From Cellulosimicrobium cellulans (GTDB lineage: Bacteria > Actinomycetota > Actinomycetes > Actinomycetales > Cellulomonadaceae), in the NCBI RefSeq assembly GCF_016907755.1, contig NZ_JAFBCN010000001.1, positions 558,001 to 622,000 on the forward strand: a DNA stretch of 64,000 nt, given 5' to 3'. A program made the translations under genes and the position numbers. Below, piece after piece: positions 1 through 8,079 of the stretch. The notes beneath the pieces are model-generated. The model ran no database searches, was not told where the DNA came from, and worked only from the letters and a program-made list of their open reading frames with translations. Every line of letters begins with the position of its first letter. Position 1 is the stretch's first letter.

Positions 1-83
1 ACCGCGTCGTGCAGCGCGCGGTAGACGGCTCCTCCCTCCTCCACGGTCGTGCCGGCGATGTCGAAGGCTGCGAGAGCGATCAC
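1..83 (-). CDS. Phosphonatase-like HAD hydrolase, N-terminal fragment
   Basis: The reverse strand opens with GTG at 81-83 behind GGAAGGA, and the first residues read VIALAAFDIAGTTVEEGG before the window ends. The FDIAGTTV segment is the HAD nucleophile loop (DxxGT) in the variant typical of phosphonoacetaldehyde hydrolase and PhnX-like phosphonatases, where C-P bond cleavage yields phosphate. Only 27 residues are visible, so the cap domain lysine that defines true PhnX cannot be checked. It lies 58 bases downstream of the FAD oxidoreductase in the same direction, so the two are probably co-transcribed. The family call rests on the motif and the locus. Confidence 0.75.
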   Translation of the reverse strand, partial: MIALAAFDIAGTTVEEGGAVYRALHDA

Positions 84-141
84 GGGGTGTGTCCTTCCGG
101 TGGGGTGGTGCGGTTCAAGGGGCGGCGGAGGGCGCGCGCCG

Positions 142-1275
142 TCAGGAGAGGTCGGGGAGCCCCGCGCGGTCCAGCGCGTCGGCGGCGAGCCCCAGGCCCG
201 TCGTCATGCCGATGCCGGTCGTCACCGTCGCGACGTGGACGCCGGGCTCGGGCTCGGCCAGGAGGAGCTCGCGGTCGGGCGCCGAGGCGTACGTGCCCTG
301 CCAGCGCTCGACGACGGCGAGGTCGTCGCGGCCGAACAGGTCGCGGGCGAGGCGCAGCAGCACCTCGAAGCCGGTCTCGTCCTGGAAGACGGGCGCGTCG
401 TCGCCGCGCGCGTGCGTGTCCCCGAGGAGGAGCGTCCCGTCGGCCTGTGGCGTCGCCATGAGGTTGACGTCCCACCGGGCCGCCTCCGGGTCGGCCGCCG
501 CGAGCTCCGCGGCGACGTCCGGCGCGGAGGGGCACGCGGCGAGCGCCGCGTAGCGCACGGTCGACCAGCCGGTGAGCAGCGGGGTGCGGAGCCCGAGCGG
601 CGACCCGGGCCGGACCCGGAGCATGTGGAGCCGGCAGCGACGCAGCCCCACGGACGCGGCGACGTCGGGCAGGAGGCGGTCGAGGTCGTGGTGCGCGGCC
701 ACGACGACCACGTCCGCGTCGAGCGGCCCGCGCGTCGTCTCGACCCGCCCGGTCCGCACGGCGCGGGCGGCCGTGCGCCACCGGAACGTCACGCCCTGCG
801 ACGCCAGCCAGGCCGCGAGCGCCGGCGCGGCCGCGCGCGGGTCCACCTGGAGGTCGAGCGGCAGGTGCGCCGCGCCGACGACGTCCGCCGTCCGGACGGG
901 GAGCGCGGCCCGGGCCTCGTCGGCCCCGAGCAGGCGCACCTCGTCCGCACCGCGCTCGTCCGCGAGCTCGGCGAGCAGCCGCAGCTCGCCCGCCGTCCGG
1001 GCGACGACGTGCGTGCCCGTGGGGGCGACGGCGAACCCGGCCGCGGCTCCGAGCGCGAGCCAGCGCTCGCGGGCGGCGAGCGCATACGCGCGCGCCCGGC
1101 CGGCCTGCGCCGTCGTGCACACGTGGCCGAAGTTCTGCACCGAGGAGCCGACGACGGCGGACGCCTGCTCGACGACGGTCACGCGGTGGCCGCGCCGGTG
1201 CGCCTCGGCGGCGGCGCCGAGGCCGACGACGCCGGCCCCGACGACGACGACGTGGGCGGGGGTGGAGCGGGGCAT
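142..1275 (-). CDS. HpnW-type FAD-dependent oxidoreductase (phosphonate-associated)
   Basis: A 377-residue DAO-fold flavoprotein. The N-terminal dinucleotide motif VVVGAGVVGLGAAA at about residues 9-22 binds FAD, and the next strand ends in VTVVEQ, the usual ribose-contacting Glu. The C-terminal TTGIGMTTGLGLAAD closes the FAD site. Length and motifs fit the TIGR03364 family, which recurs next to PhnX-like hydrolases and is thought to oxidise (N-methylated) aminoethylphosphonate to phosphonoacetaldehyde. That would supply the hydrolase encoded downstream. ATG at 1273-1275 follows GGAAGGA. It is divergent from the GntR gene across a 63-base region holding a PHO-box-like repeat. Substrate is inferred from context only. 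Confidence 0.78.
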   Translation of the reverse strand: MPRSTPAHVVVVGAGVVGLGAAAEAHRRGHRVTVVEQASAVVGSSVQNFGHVCTTAQAGRARAYALAARERWLALGAAAGFAVAPTGTHVVARTAGELRLLAELADERGADEVRLLGADEARAALPVRTADVVGAAHLPLDLQVDPRAAAPALAAWLASQGVTFRWRTAARAVRTGRVETTRGPLDADVVVVAAHHDLDRLLPDVAASVGLRRCRLHMLRVRPGSPLGLRTPLLTGWSTVRYAALAACPSAPDVAAELAAADPEAARWDVNLMATPQADGTLLLGDTHARGDDAPVFQDETGFEVLLRLARDLFGRDDLAVVERWQGTYASAPDRELLLAEPEPGVHVATVTTGIGMTTGLGLAADALDRAGLPDLS

Positions 1276-1299
1276 GGGGGTCCTTCCGTCAGGGGTCGA

Positions 1300-1321
1300 G
1301 TTCACCGGGGGTCCACCTGCG
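1300..1321 (+). promoter_or_regulatory. PHO-box-like direct repeat upstream of the GntR gene
   Basis: GTTCACC at 1300-1306 and GTCCACC at 1311-1317 are spaced exactly 11 bases start to start, the unit length of PhoP direct-repeat boxes in Streptomyces. A TACGGT -10-like hexamer at 1327-1332 would start transcription close to the GTG at 1339, giving a nearly leaderless message. Binding is inferred. Confidence 0.55.
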
Positions 1322-1340
1322 GGCGGTACGGTCCGCCCGT
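1319..1340. promoter_or_regulatory. Candidate GntR operator dyad
   Basis: GCGGGCGG and CCGCCCGT form an inverted repeat around TACGGT, with 7 of 8 arm bases complementary. It spans the putative -10 element and the GTG start of the GntR gene and lies in the 63-base divergent promoter region, a natural place for autoregulation. No experimental support. Confidence 0.4.
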
Positions 1341-2046
1341 GACGAGGTCGACCGAGATCGTGCGCGTGCTCGCCGAGGAGCTCGCGCGGCTCCCGCCCGG
1401 GACGCGCGTGGCGTCCGAGGCGGAGGTGGGGCAGCGGTTCGGCGTCGGGCGGGCCGCGGCGCGCGCGGCGCTCGCCGAGCTCGAGCGCCGCATGCTCGTG
1501 AGCCGTATCCAGGGCCAGGGCACGTTCACCCGGCGCCGGGTCGACTACCTGGTGGCTCCGGGCCGCGCGCCGTCGTGGAGCCGGACGCTGCGGGCCGTGG
1601 GCGCGGAGCCGCGCGCCGTCGTGCTCGCCTGCGACGAGGTGCCGCTGCCCGACGACGTCGCGGCGGCCCTGGAGACCGCGCCCGGCACGGCGGGATTTCG
1701 CCTCGTGCGCCGGTCGTTCATCGACGGCATGCCCGCGGCGTGGGGCGTCGAGTGGCTGGCCGCCGCGCTCGTGCCCGAGCTGCCGGCGGCGCTGCGGCAC
1801 GAGGAGTCGCTCGACACGATCCTGCGCCAGTCCGCGCGCGCGGTGCCGGAGCGGGCCTGGACGCGGGCGAGCATGGAGTCGGCTCCCGACGACGCGAGCG
1901 CGGGTCTCGGCTGCCGCCCCGGCGACCCGGCGTGGCTCATCGCGAGCCTCGCGCGCGACGGCGTCGGCGGTCGCCCGCTGCTGTCCACGGAGCGGTGGGT
2001 GCGCGCCGACGCGGTCCGCGTCGTGCTGGAGCTCGGCGAGGCCTGA
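1339..2046 (+). CDS. GntR-family (UTRA) regulator of phosphonate genes
   Basis: A 235-residue regulator with an N-terminal GntR winged helix (about residues 5-70, including ASEAEVGQRFGVGRAAARAA and the wing SRIQGQGTFT). It is followed by a C-terminal UTRA ligand-binding domain (about 85-230). This is the PhnF/HutC arrangement; UTRA domains bind small effectors such as phosphonates or amino-acid breakdown products. The GTG at 1339 is chosen because the winged helix begins directly after it and a PHO-box-like repeat plus a dyad lie immediately upstream. It is divergent from the FAD oxidoreductase and converges on the dehydrogenase gene, 8 bases away. It probably controls the surrounding phosphonate genes. 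Confidence 0.82.
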   Translation: MTRSTEIVRVLAEELARLPPGTRVASEAEVGQRFGVGRAAARAALAELERRMLVSRIQGQGTFTRRRVDYLVAPGRAPSWSRTLRAVGAEPRAVVLACDEVPLPDDVAAALETAPGTAGFRLVRRSFIDGMPAAWGVEWLAAALVPELPAALRHEESLDTILRQSARAVPERAWTRASMESAPDDASAGLGCRPGDPAWLIASLARDGVGGRPLLSTERWVRADAVRVVLELGEA

Positions 2047-2054
2047 CTCGTCCG

Positions 2055-3110
2055 TCACGGGCGCACCGCGACGCGGGGCGCCGTGCCGGGGGGCCCGGCG
2101 AGCACGTCGCCCAGGGCGTCGAGGGGGACGGGGGCCGACACGAGCTCGCGCCACGGGACGGCGTCGCGCGTGCGGTCGAGCAGGTCGAGCGCCGCGCCCA
2201 GGTGCCGCGGCTCGTAGTTGTGGACGCCGGTGACGGTGAGCCAGCCCCGCACGACGCGCTCCGGGTCGAGCGCGACCGTGGGCGCGGGCGCCACCGACCC
2301 CGCGAGCACGAGCCGGCCGCCGACGTCGAGCACGTCGAGGCAGCGCGCGACGGCGGGGCTCGCCCCGGAGAGCTCGATCGCGACGTCGACGAGGCCGACG
2401 GGCTCGTCGACGGCGCGCGCGGAGGTCGCGCCGAACCGGAGCGCGAGCCCGCGCCGCGCGGGGTCGGGGTCGGTCACGACGACCTCGGCCGCGCCGGCGT
2501 CGCGCGCGGCGGCGACGGCCGTGATGCCGAGCATCCCGGCGCCGCTCACGAGCACCCGACGGCCGCCGAGCGGGCCGGCGGCCTCGACGACCGCCATCAC
2601 GGTCGCGGTCGCGCACGCCGCGGGCGCCGCGAGCTCGTCGGGCAGCCGGGCGGGCACCCGGGCGAGGGTCGCCCCGGCGGGCAGCACGAGGTGGCGGGCG
2701 TACGTGCCGCTCAGCGCCCACTCGGACTCGAAGGACTCGTGCCCGACCTTGCGGACGGCGCGGCACTTCGCGGTCCGTCCGGCGACGCAACGGTCGCACG
2801 CGCCGCACGCGACGGCGACGCCGGGGACCACGCGGTCGCCCGGGGCGAGCCGGTGCCCGTCCACGGCACGCGCGCCGTCGGGCCCGAGGGCCACGACCTC
2901 GCCCACGGCCTCGTGGCCGAGGACGGAGGGGGCGGGGGAGCGCCGTCGTCCGGTCACGGTGTGCCGGTCGCTGCCGCACACGGTCGCGAGCCGGACCCGG
3001 ACGAGGACCTCGCCCGGTTTGAGGTCGGGCAGGGGGACCTCGGCGAGCCGCACGGCGGTGCCTCCCTCCCAGAGCGCGACGGTGGTCAGGTCAGCTGTGC
3101 GCGGATCCAT
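2055..3110 (-). CDS. HpnZ-type zinc alcohol dehydrogenase, phosphonate-associated
   Basis: A 351-residue medium-chain dehydrogenase. The catalytic zinc ligands are visible in VCGSDRH and GHEAVGEV. The structural zinc lobe has four cysteines in CGACDRC and KCRAV. The Rossmann motif is VLVSGAGMLGITAVAAA with an acidic residue in VTDPDP, implying NAD(H). It matches the phosphonate-catabolism-associated alcohol dehydrogenases (TIGR03366), whose substrate is uncertain. The ATG at 3108-3110 lies inside the 3' end of phnE (25-base overlap), so it is translationally coupled as the last gene of the phnD-phnC-phnE operon. Confidence 0.8.
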   Translation of the reverse strand: MDPRTADLTTVALWEGGTAVRLAEVPLPDLKPGEVLVRVRLATVCGSDRHTVTGRRRSPAPSVLGHEAVGEVVALGPDGARAVDGHRLAPGDRVVPGVAVACGACDRCVAGRTAKCRAVRKVGHESFESEWALSGTYARHLVLPAGATLARVPARLPDELAAPAACATATVMAVVEAAGPLGGRRVLVSGAGMLGITAVAAARDAGAAEVVVTDPDPARRGLALRFGATSARAVDEPVGLVDVAIELSGASPAVARCLDVLDVGGRLVLAGSVAPAPTVALDPERVVRGWLTVTGVHNYEPRHLGAALDLLDRTRDAVPWRELVSAPVPLDALGDVLAGPPGTAPRVAVRP

Positions 3111-4714
3111 CCGGAGAGCCTCTCGATGACGAGGACGACGAGGAACACGAGGAGGACGATCCCGCCGGCCACCTCGAAGTGGAGCGTGCGGACCGCCTCG
3201 AAGAGGAGGAACCCGACGCCGCCCGCGCCCACGATCCCGAGGATCGTCGAGGTGCGGATGTTGACGTCGAGCAGGTACAGGCCCGAGCCGACGATCGACG
3301 GCATCCCCTGGGGCAGCACGGCGGAGAAGAGGACCTTCCACCACCCGCCGCCGACGGACCGGACGGCCTCCGCGGCGCCGGGCGGGATCTCCTCGACCGC
3401 GTCGGCGACGAGCTTGCCGAGGAACCCGATCGAGCCGATGCCCAGCGCCATCGCGCCCGCGACGGGACCGAGGCCCACGGCGGCGACGAAGACGACGGCG
3501 AGGATGAGCTCGGGGATCGCTCGGACGACGAGGATCGTCGTGCGGGCGGCCGCGTAGACGACGGGGTGCGGGGCCACGGTGCGCGCGGCGAGCAGACCCA
3601 GGGGCAGGGACAGCACGACCCCGATGCCCGTCGCGACGAGCCCGATCGCGAGCGTCTGGAGCATCGCCTCCCACAGCGCGGGACCGAGCGAGGTGAGGTC
3701 GGGCGGGAACGTGCGGCCGGCGACCTCGAGCAGGCTGGGGACCGACGTGACGATCTCGAGCGGGTCGATGCCGAGGCGGGCGAAGGCGACGACGACGAGC
3801 GCCGCCGCGGCCCCTCCCGAGATCCACCGCACCGCGCGGTCGCGGCGGAACCGTGGCCTCCGCGGCGCGAGCAGCGTCCGCCGGACCGCGACCGCCAGCA
3901 CCTCCATGACGGCGATCAGCACCAGGACGACGGCGACGATCCCGAGCGCCTTGGGGTACACCAGGCCGCGCAGGGCGTCCTGGAGGGCGAACCCGATCCC
4001 GCCCGCGCCGACGAACCCGAGCACCACCGACGTCCGTAGGTTGATGTCGACGCGGTAGACGAACGCCGACACCCACGCCGGCACCACCTGCGGCACGACG
4101 CCGTTCAGCAGCTCGCGCAGCCTCCCGACGCCCACGCTGCGCACGGCCTCGCGCGGCCCCGGGTCGGCGTCCTCGATCGCGTCCGCGAAGAGCTTGCCGA
4201 GCATCCCCACGGAGTGCAGCGCGAGCGCGAGGACCCCGGGCAGGACGCCGAGCCCGAGAGCCCGGACGAACAGCACGGCGAAGACGAGGTCGGGCACGGC
4301 ACGGCAGAACGTGATGACCGCGCGCGCGACGGCCGCGACGGCGGGGTGCGGCGTCGTCGTGCGGGCGGCGAGGAACGCGAGCGGCACCGACAGGACCGTC
4401 GCGAGCACCGTGCCGAGGAACGCCATGAGGACCGTGTCCACGGCGAGCGTGGCGATCCGGGCGGGGTCGTCGACGCGCGGCGGCAGCATGCGCTCGACGA
4501 GGTTCGCGACGTCCTCGCCGCCCGCGACCAGCGTGGGCAGGTCGAGCCCGATGGACGAGGCCGCGACGAGCGTCGCGATCACCGCGCCCCCGGCCAGCCC
4601 GCGCAGCACGAGCTGGCGGTGCGTGGCGCGCGGGCGCGCGGGGAGGCGCGGGGCGGTCGGCGGGGCGGGCGCCTCCCGGACCGCGCGCGTCGCCTCCGGT
4701 GCCGGCGCGCTCAC
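3086..4714 (-). CDS. phnE: Phosphonate ABC permease, PhnE-PhnE fusion
   Basis: A 542-residue membrane protein with two tandem PhnE-like permease domains (about residues 27-275 and 280-540) in one chain. Each has about six hydrophobic segments and its own cytoplasmic EAA loop (GPREAVRSVGVGRLREL and GAAEAVRSVGGGWWKVL), followed by the paired DINLRTS / DVNIRTS motif. Most PhnE permeases are single-domain proteins of 260-290 residues that dimerise, or are split as PhnE1 and PhnE2; here the dimer is covalent. GTG at 4712-4714 overlaps the phnC stop in GTGA. It forms the channel for the PhnD-captured substrate, powered by PhnC. Confidence 0.9.
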   Translation of the reverse strand: MSAPAPEATRAVREAPAPPTAPRLPARPRATHRQLVLRGLAGGAVIATLVAASSIGLDLPTLVAGGEDVANLVERMLPPRVDDPARIATLAVDTVLMAFLGTVLATVLSVPLAFLAARTTTPHPAVAAVARAVITFCRAVPDLVFAVLFVRALGLGVLPGVLALALHSVGMLGKLFADAIEDADPGPREAVRSVGVGRLRELLNGVVPQVVPAWVSAFVYRVDINLRTSVVLGFVGAGGIGFALQDALRGLVYPKALGIVAVVLVLIAVMEVLAVAVRRTLLAPRRPRFRRDRAVRWISGGAAAALVVVAFARLGIDPLEIVTSVPSLLEVAGRTFPPDLTSLGPALWEAMLQTLAIGLVATGIGVVLSLPLGLLAARTVAPHPVVYAAARTTILVVRAIPELILAVVFVAAVGLGPVAGAMALGIGSIGFLGKLVADAVEEIPPGAAEAVRSVGGGWWKVLFSAVLPQGMPSIVGSGLYLLDVNIRTSTILGIVGAGGVGFLLFEAVRTLHFEVAGGIVLLVFLVVLVIERLSGWIRAQLT

Positions 4715-5574
4715 GCCGGCACCCGCGCGCGGGAGCGCTGCGCGACGCCGCGGGCGAGGTCGGCGGCCGCGCCGGACCCGGCCGCGCCCTCGCTCGCGTC
4801 GGTGCCCGGCTCGACGCGCCGGTAGATGGCCAGCGCCTCGTCCCGCGTGAGGCCCGCGGCGGGACGGTCGAGGACCTTCTCCCCGTGGCGCAGCCCCACG
4901 AGGCGGTCCGCCCAGCCGAGCGCGAGGTCGACCTGGTGCAGCGTGCACACGACCGTCAGGCCCTCCTCGGCGCAGACTCGCACGAACAGGTCCATGACCG
5001 CGCCCGCGTTCTCCGGGTCGAGGGACGCGACCGGCTCGTCCGCGAGCACGAGCTGGGGGCGCTGCATGAGCGTGCGCGCGATCGCGACGCGCTGCTGCTG
5101 CCCGCCCGAGAGCGTGTCCGCGCGCTGGTACGCCTGGTCGGCGAGGCCGACGCGCTCGATGTGGGCGAGCGCCTCGGCGCGCATGTGGCGCGAGTACGTC
5201 GAGACGCCGTACCGCGGGCCGCGCACGCGGCCGAGCCCGCCGACGAGGACGTTCTCCAGGCACGTGAGGCGGCCGACGAGGTTGAACTGCTGGAACACGA
5301 AGCCCACCTCGGTGCGCAGCCGGCGCAGCTCGCGCGAGGACGCGTGCTCCACGCGCGTGCCCGCGACCGTCACCTCGCCCGCGGTCGGACGCTGGAGCCC
5401 GTTGAGGCAGCGCAGGAGCGTCGACTTGCCGGAGCCCGACAGGCCCAGCAGGACGAGCAGCTCGCCGCGCGCGACGTCGAGGTCGACGCCCGCCAGGGCC
5501 GTGGTCCCGTCGAACTCCTTGACGAGACCCCGCACCCGGACGAGCGGCTCCGCCGCCACCGGCGCGGCGGGCAC
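4711..5574 (-). CDS. phnC: Phosphonate ABC transporter ATPase PhnC
   Basis: A 287-residue ABC ATPase. Walker A is GLSGSGKST at residues 44-52, the signature LSGGQQQRVAIARTL lies near residue 150, and Walker B is LVLADEP followed by the D-loop ASLDP. The PhnC hallmark segment after the Q-loop (FQQFNLVGRLTCLENVLVGGL) is intact. A 30-residue Ala/Gly-rich tail follows the ATPase core. The start is GTG at 5572-5574, two bases after the phnD stop; no better start exists upstream outside phnD. Coupling to phnD and phnE makes it the motor of the phosphonate importer. Confidence 0.93.
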   Translation of the reverse strand: MPAAPVAAEPLVRVRGLVKEFDGTTALAGVDLDVARGELLVLLGLSGSGKSTLLRCLNGLQRPTAGEVTVAGTRVEHASSRELRRLRTEVGFVFQQFNLVGRLTCLENVLVGGLGRVRGPRYGVSTYSRHMRAEALAHIERVGLADQAYQRADTLSGGQQQRVAIARTLMQRPQLVLADEPVASLDPENAGAVMDLFVRVCAEEGLTVVCTLHQVDLALGWADRLVGLRHGEKVLDRPAAGLTRDEALAIYRRVEPGTDASEGAAGSGAAADLARGVAQRSRARVPA

Positions 5575-5576
5575 GG

Positions 5577-6557
5577 TCAGCCCTCGCACTTGTCCGACTT
5601 CGTGAGCGTGCAGACCTCGCGCGTGCCGTCGTAGTCCGCGTCCTCCGCGGGCGCGAAGCCCCACGCGTCCTCGTCCGTCAGCAGGCACTCGCCGTCGCAG
5701 AAGCCCTGCGAGAGCAGGTACTCCGAGTTGGCCTTCTCCGTGAGGAGGGTCGTGAGCGTGGCGATGTTCTCCGCACCGAGCGCGTCGTTGCCGACGAACA
5801 GCGAGCCCGAGATCTTGGGAGACCGCCAGACCTCCTTGAGGTCGCCGTCGGCGAGGTCGCCCGCGGCGGGCAGCGTGTCCTCCACCATCGACTGCATCGC
5901 GAAGCCCGCCTCGCAGTCGCCCGCGGCGACGGCGAGCGCCGACGCGTCGTGCCCGCCCGCGAACACCGGCTGCACGCCCGCGGCGAGGTCCTTCTCGGTG
6001 CCCGACGTGATGACGCCCGCGTCGATGAGGCCCGAGCTCGGGTAGAGGAAACCGGACGTGGAGCCCGGGTCGACGAAGCACACGCTGCGGCCGGCGAAGT
6101 CCTCGAGCCCGTCGATCTCGGCGTTGTCGCCCTGCGTGATGCCGAGCGAGTAGTAGCCGGGCTCGGCGCCCTTCTCCTCGATCACCGCGCCGAGCGGCGT
6201 GATCGCCGCGTCGTTGTGCGTCGCGATGACGTACGCGAACGAGCCGAGGAACGCGAGGTCGACCTTGTCCGCGATGAGGCCCTCGATGACGCCCGCGTAG
6301 TCCGACGCCTGGCTCACCTCGACCGTCGCGCCCGTCTCCGCCTCCAGCATCGCGATGATCGGCTCGTACCCGGCGGCGAGGTCGGTCGAGTTCTCCGCCG
6401 GGATGGCGCCGAGGCGCAGGACCTTCGGGAAGCCGCTCTCGGTGGTGCCGGTCGCGGACGCGTCGGCGGCCTCGCTCGACCCGCCGCACGCGGACAGGGC
6501 GAGCGCCGCGACGCCCGCCAGGGCCACGGCGGCGAAGGAGGTGGTGGTGGTCTTCAT
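5577..6557 (-). CDS. phnD: Phosphonate-binding lipoprotein PhnD
   Basis: A 326-residue substrate-binding protein. The signal peptide ends in the lipobox LSAC with lipidated Cys24. The mature protein shows the PhnD/phosphate-phosphonate family pattern (LRLGAIPAENSTDLAAGYEP, YAGVIEGLIADKVDLAFLGSF, CFVDPGSTSGFLYPS). In characterised relatives the serine/threonine-rich loop STSGF contacts the phosphonate group. It is the first gene of the phnD-phnC-phnE-dehydrogenase operon and is preceded by a PHO-box-like direct repeat at 6644-6665. The substrate could be aminoethylphosphonate or another phosphonate; the sequence alone cannot tell. Confidence 0.92.
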   Translation of the reverse strand: MKTTTTSFAAVALAGVAALALSACGGSSEAADASATGTTESGFPKVLRLGAIPAENSTDLAAGYEPIIAMLEAETGATVEVSQASDYAGVIEGLIADKVDLAFLGSFAYVIATHNDAAITPLGAVIEEKGAEPGYYSLGITQGDNAEIDGLEDFAGRSVCFVDPGSTSGFLYPSSGLIDAGVITSGTEKDLAAGVQPVFAGGHDASALAVAAGDCEAGFAMQSMVEDTLPAAGDLADGDLKEVWRSPKISGSLFVGNDALGAENIATLTTLLTEKANSEYLLSQGFCDGECLLTDEDAWGFAPAEDADYDGTREVCTLTKSDKCEG

Positions 6558-6643
6558 GTCGACTCCGGGGGTGTGACGTCCGAGGCGGCACCGGGGCCGG
6601 CGCCGACTGGAGTCTGGGAGGCGCGGACGAACCGACGGCCCTG

Positions 6644-6676
6644 CGCGGGTGAACCGCCGGTGAACTGTCGTTCACC
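6644..6676 (-). promoter_or_regulatory. PHO-box-like repeat between phnD and phnM
   Basis: On the minus strand, GTTCACCGGCG (6665 down to 6655) is followed directly by GTTCACCCGCG (6654 down to 6644): two 11-nt units matching the Streptomyces PhoP direct-repeat consensus and facing phnD. A third GTTCACC lies on the plus strand at 6670-6676 facing phnM, forming a perfect 7-bp inverted repeat with the first unit (spacer TGTC). This suggests shared phosphate-starvation control of both divergent genes. PhoP binding is inferred. Confidence 0.65.
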
Positions 6677-6708
6677 GTCTCGCCAGGTCGTCCGGACAAC
6701 ATGCGCCC

Positions 6709-8079
6709 ATGTCCCCGACCACCAGCGTCCCCGGCAGCGGGGTGCTCCCCGCCCGGAACCCCGGGCACGGTGCCCGCGACCTCGTCGACGCCCCGGCCGA
6801 CTACGTCCTCGGCGGCGTGACCGCCGTCCTCCCGGACGCCGTCGTCGACGACGCGCGCGTCGTCGTGCGCTCCGGCCGCGTCGTCGAGGTCGGCCCCGCC
6901 CCGCGCGGCGCACGCCCCGACCTCCACGGCGGCGGCGCCCTGCTCCTGCCCGGCCTCGTCGACGTGCACACCGACGTCCTCGGCCACGAGGTGCGCCCCC
7001 GGCCGGGCGCCCGGCTGCCCGTCCCGCTCGCGGTGCGCACCGCGACCGCGCGGCTCGCCGCCGGGGGCGTCCTCACCGCCTTCCACGGGGTCGCCTACGG
7101 GGAGCGGACGCCCGTCGGGCTGCCCGCGGGCGAGCCGGAGCCGCGCGAGATGCTCGCGGCGCTCGCGGACGACGCGGCCCGCGTCGACGGCGCCCGCGCG
7201 CTGCACCGGCTCGACGTGCGGTGCCCGGCCGCGGTGGACGAGCTGCGCGCGGTCCTCGACGAGGCGGCGTCCGGGCCGGAGCGCGACGGGGCGGGCGCGG
7301 TGCCGCTCGTCTCGCACGAGGACCACACCCCCGGCATCGGGCAGTACGCGCGGCCGGCGACGATGGAGCGGTGGCTCGTCGAGCGCGCCGGCATGTCGGC
7401 GGACGCCGCGCACGACCACGTGGCGCGGTGGCGCACGGACCGCGAGGCGCGCGCCGACGTCGGGGCGGCGACGCTGGACTGGCTCGGTGGTCTCGCCCGG
7501 GCCGGGCGGGTGCGGCTCGCCGGGCACGACCCGGAGACGACGGCCGACGTCGAGGCCCTCGTCGCGCGGGGCGGCGCGGTCGCGGAGTTCCCGACGACGG
7601 TCGAGGCGGCGCGCGCGGCGCGGGCCGCCGGGCTCGTGGTGGTCGCCGGAGCCCCGAACGCGGTGCGCGGCGGGTCGCACGCGGCGAACGTCTCGGCGCG
7701 CGAGCTCGTCGCGCTCGGGCTGGTCGACGCGCTCGCGTCCGACTACGTGCCGTCCGCGATGCTCGCCGCCGTCGACGTGCTCGTGCGCGAGGGGCTGGCC
7801 TCGCTCCCGTCGGCGGTCGCGCTCGTCACCTCCGGCCCCGCGCGCGCGGCCGGTCTCACCGACCGCGGTGCGCTCGTCCCCGGGGCGCGGGCCGACCTCG
7901 TCCTGGTCCGGTCGCGCGGTGGCTGGTCGTCGGTCGCGGCGACGCTGCGCGCGGCGTCGGGCCCCGGTTCCCCAGGACCCGACGCCGCTCCGTCAGCGAC
8001 CGGTCGGCGGACGACGGGTCAGCGGTCGGTCCATGCCTCCGGGAAGCCCGGCAGGTCCTCGCCGCCGAACTTCGCGTAG
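6709..8079 (+). CDS. phnM: PhnM-type amidohydrolase (phosphonate metabolism)
   Basis: A 456-residue member of the amidohydrolase superfamily in the PhnM branch. PhnM acts in the C-P lyase pathway as ribose 1-methylphosphonate 5-triphosphate diphosphatase. Metal-site motifs are visible: LLPGLVDVHTD (HxD instead of the usual HxH, as in PhnM), SHEDHTPG, AGHDPETTADV, and the late aspartate in ALASDYVPSAM. The core ends near RGGWSSVAATLRA; a disordered tail of about 45 residues runs 61 bases into the convergent sugar-binding protein gene. It is divergent from phnD and shares a PHO-box region. No phnG-phnL genes are in the window, so its role without C-P lyase is open. The start is uncertain because no strong ribosome site precedes it. 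Confidence 0.85.
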   Translation: MSPTTSVPGSGVLPARNPGHGARDLVDAPADYVLGGVTAVLPDAVVDDARVVVRSGRVVEVGPAPRGARPDLHGGGALLLPGLVDVHTDVLGHEVRPRPGARLPVPLAVRTATARLAAGGVLTAFHGVAYGERTPVGLPAGEPEPREMLAALADDAARVDGARALHRLDVRCPAAVDELRAVLDEAASGPERDGAGAVPLVSHEDHTPGIGQYARPATMERWLVERAGMSADAAHDHVARWRTDREARADVGAATLDWLGGLARAGRVRLAGHDPETTADVEALVARGGAVAEFPTTVEAARAARAAGLVVVAGAPNAVRGGSHAANVSARELVALGLVDALASDYVPSAMLAAVDVLVREGLASLPSAVALVTSGPARAAGLTDRGALVPGARADLVLVRSRGGWSSVAATLRAASGPGSPGPDAAPSATGRRTTGQRSVHASGKPGRSSPPNFA

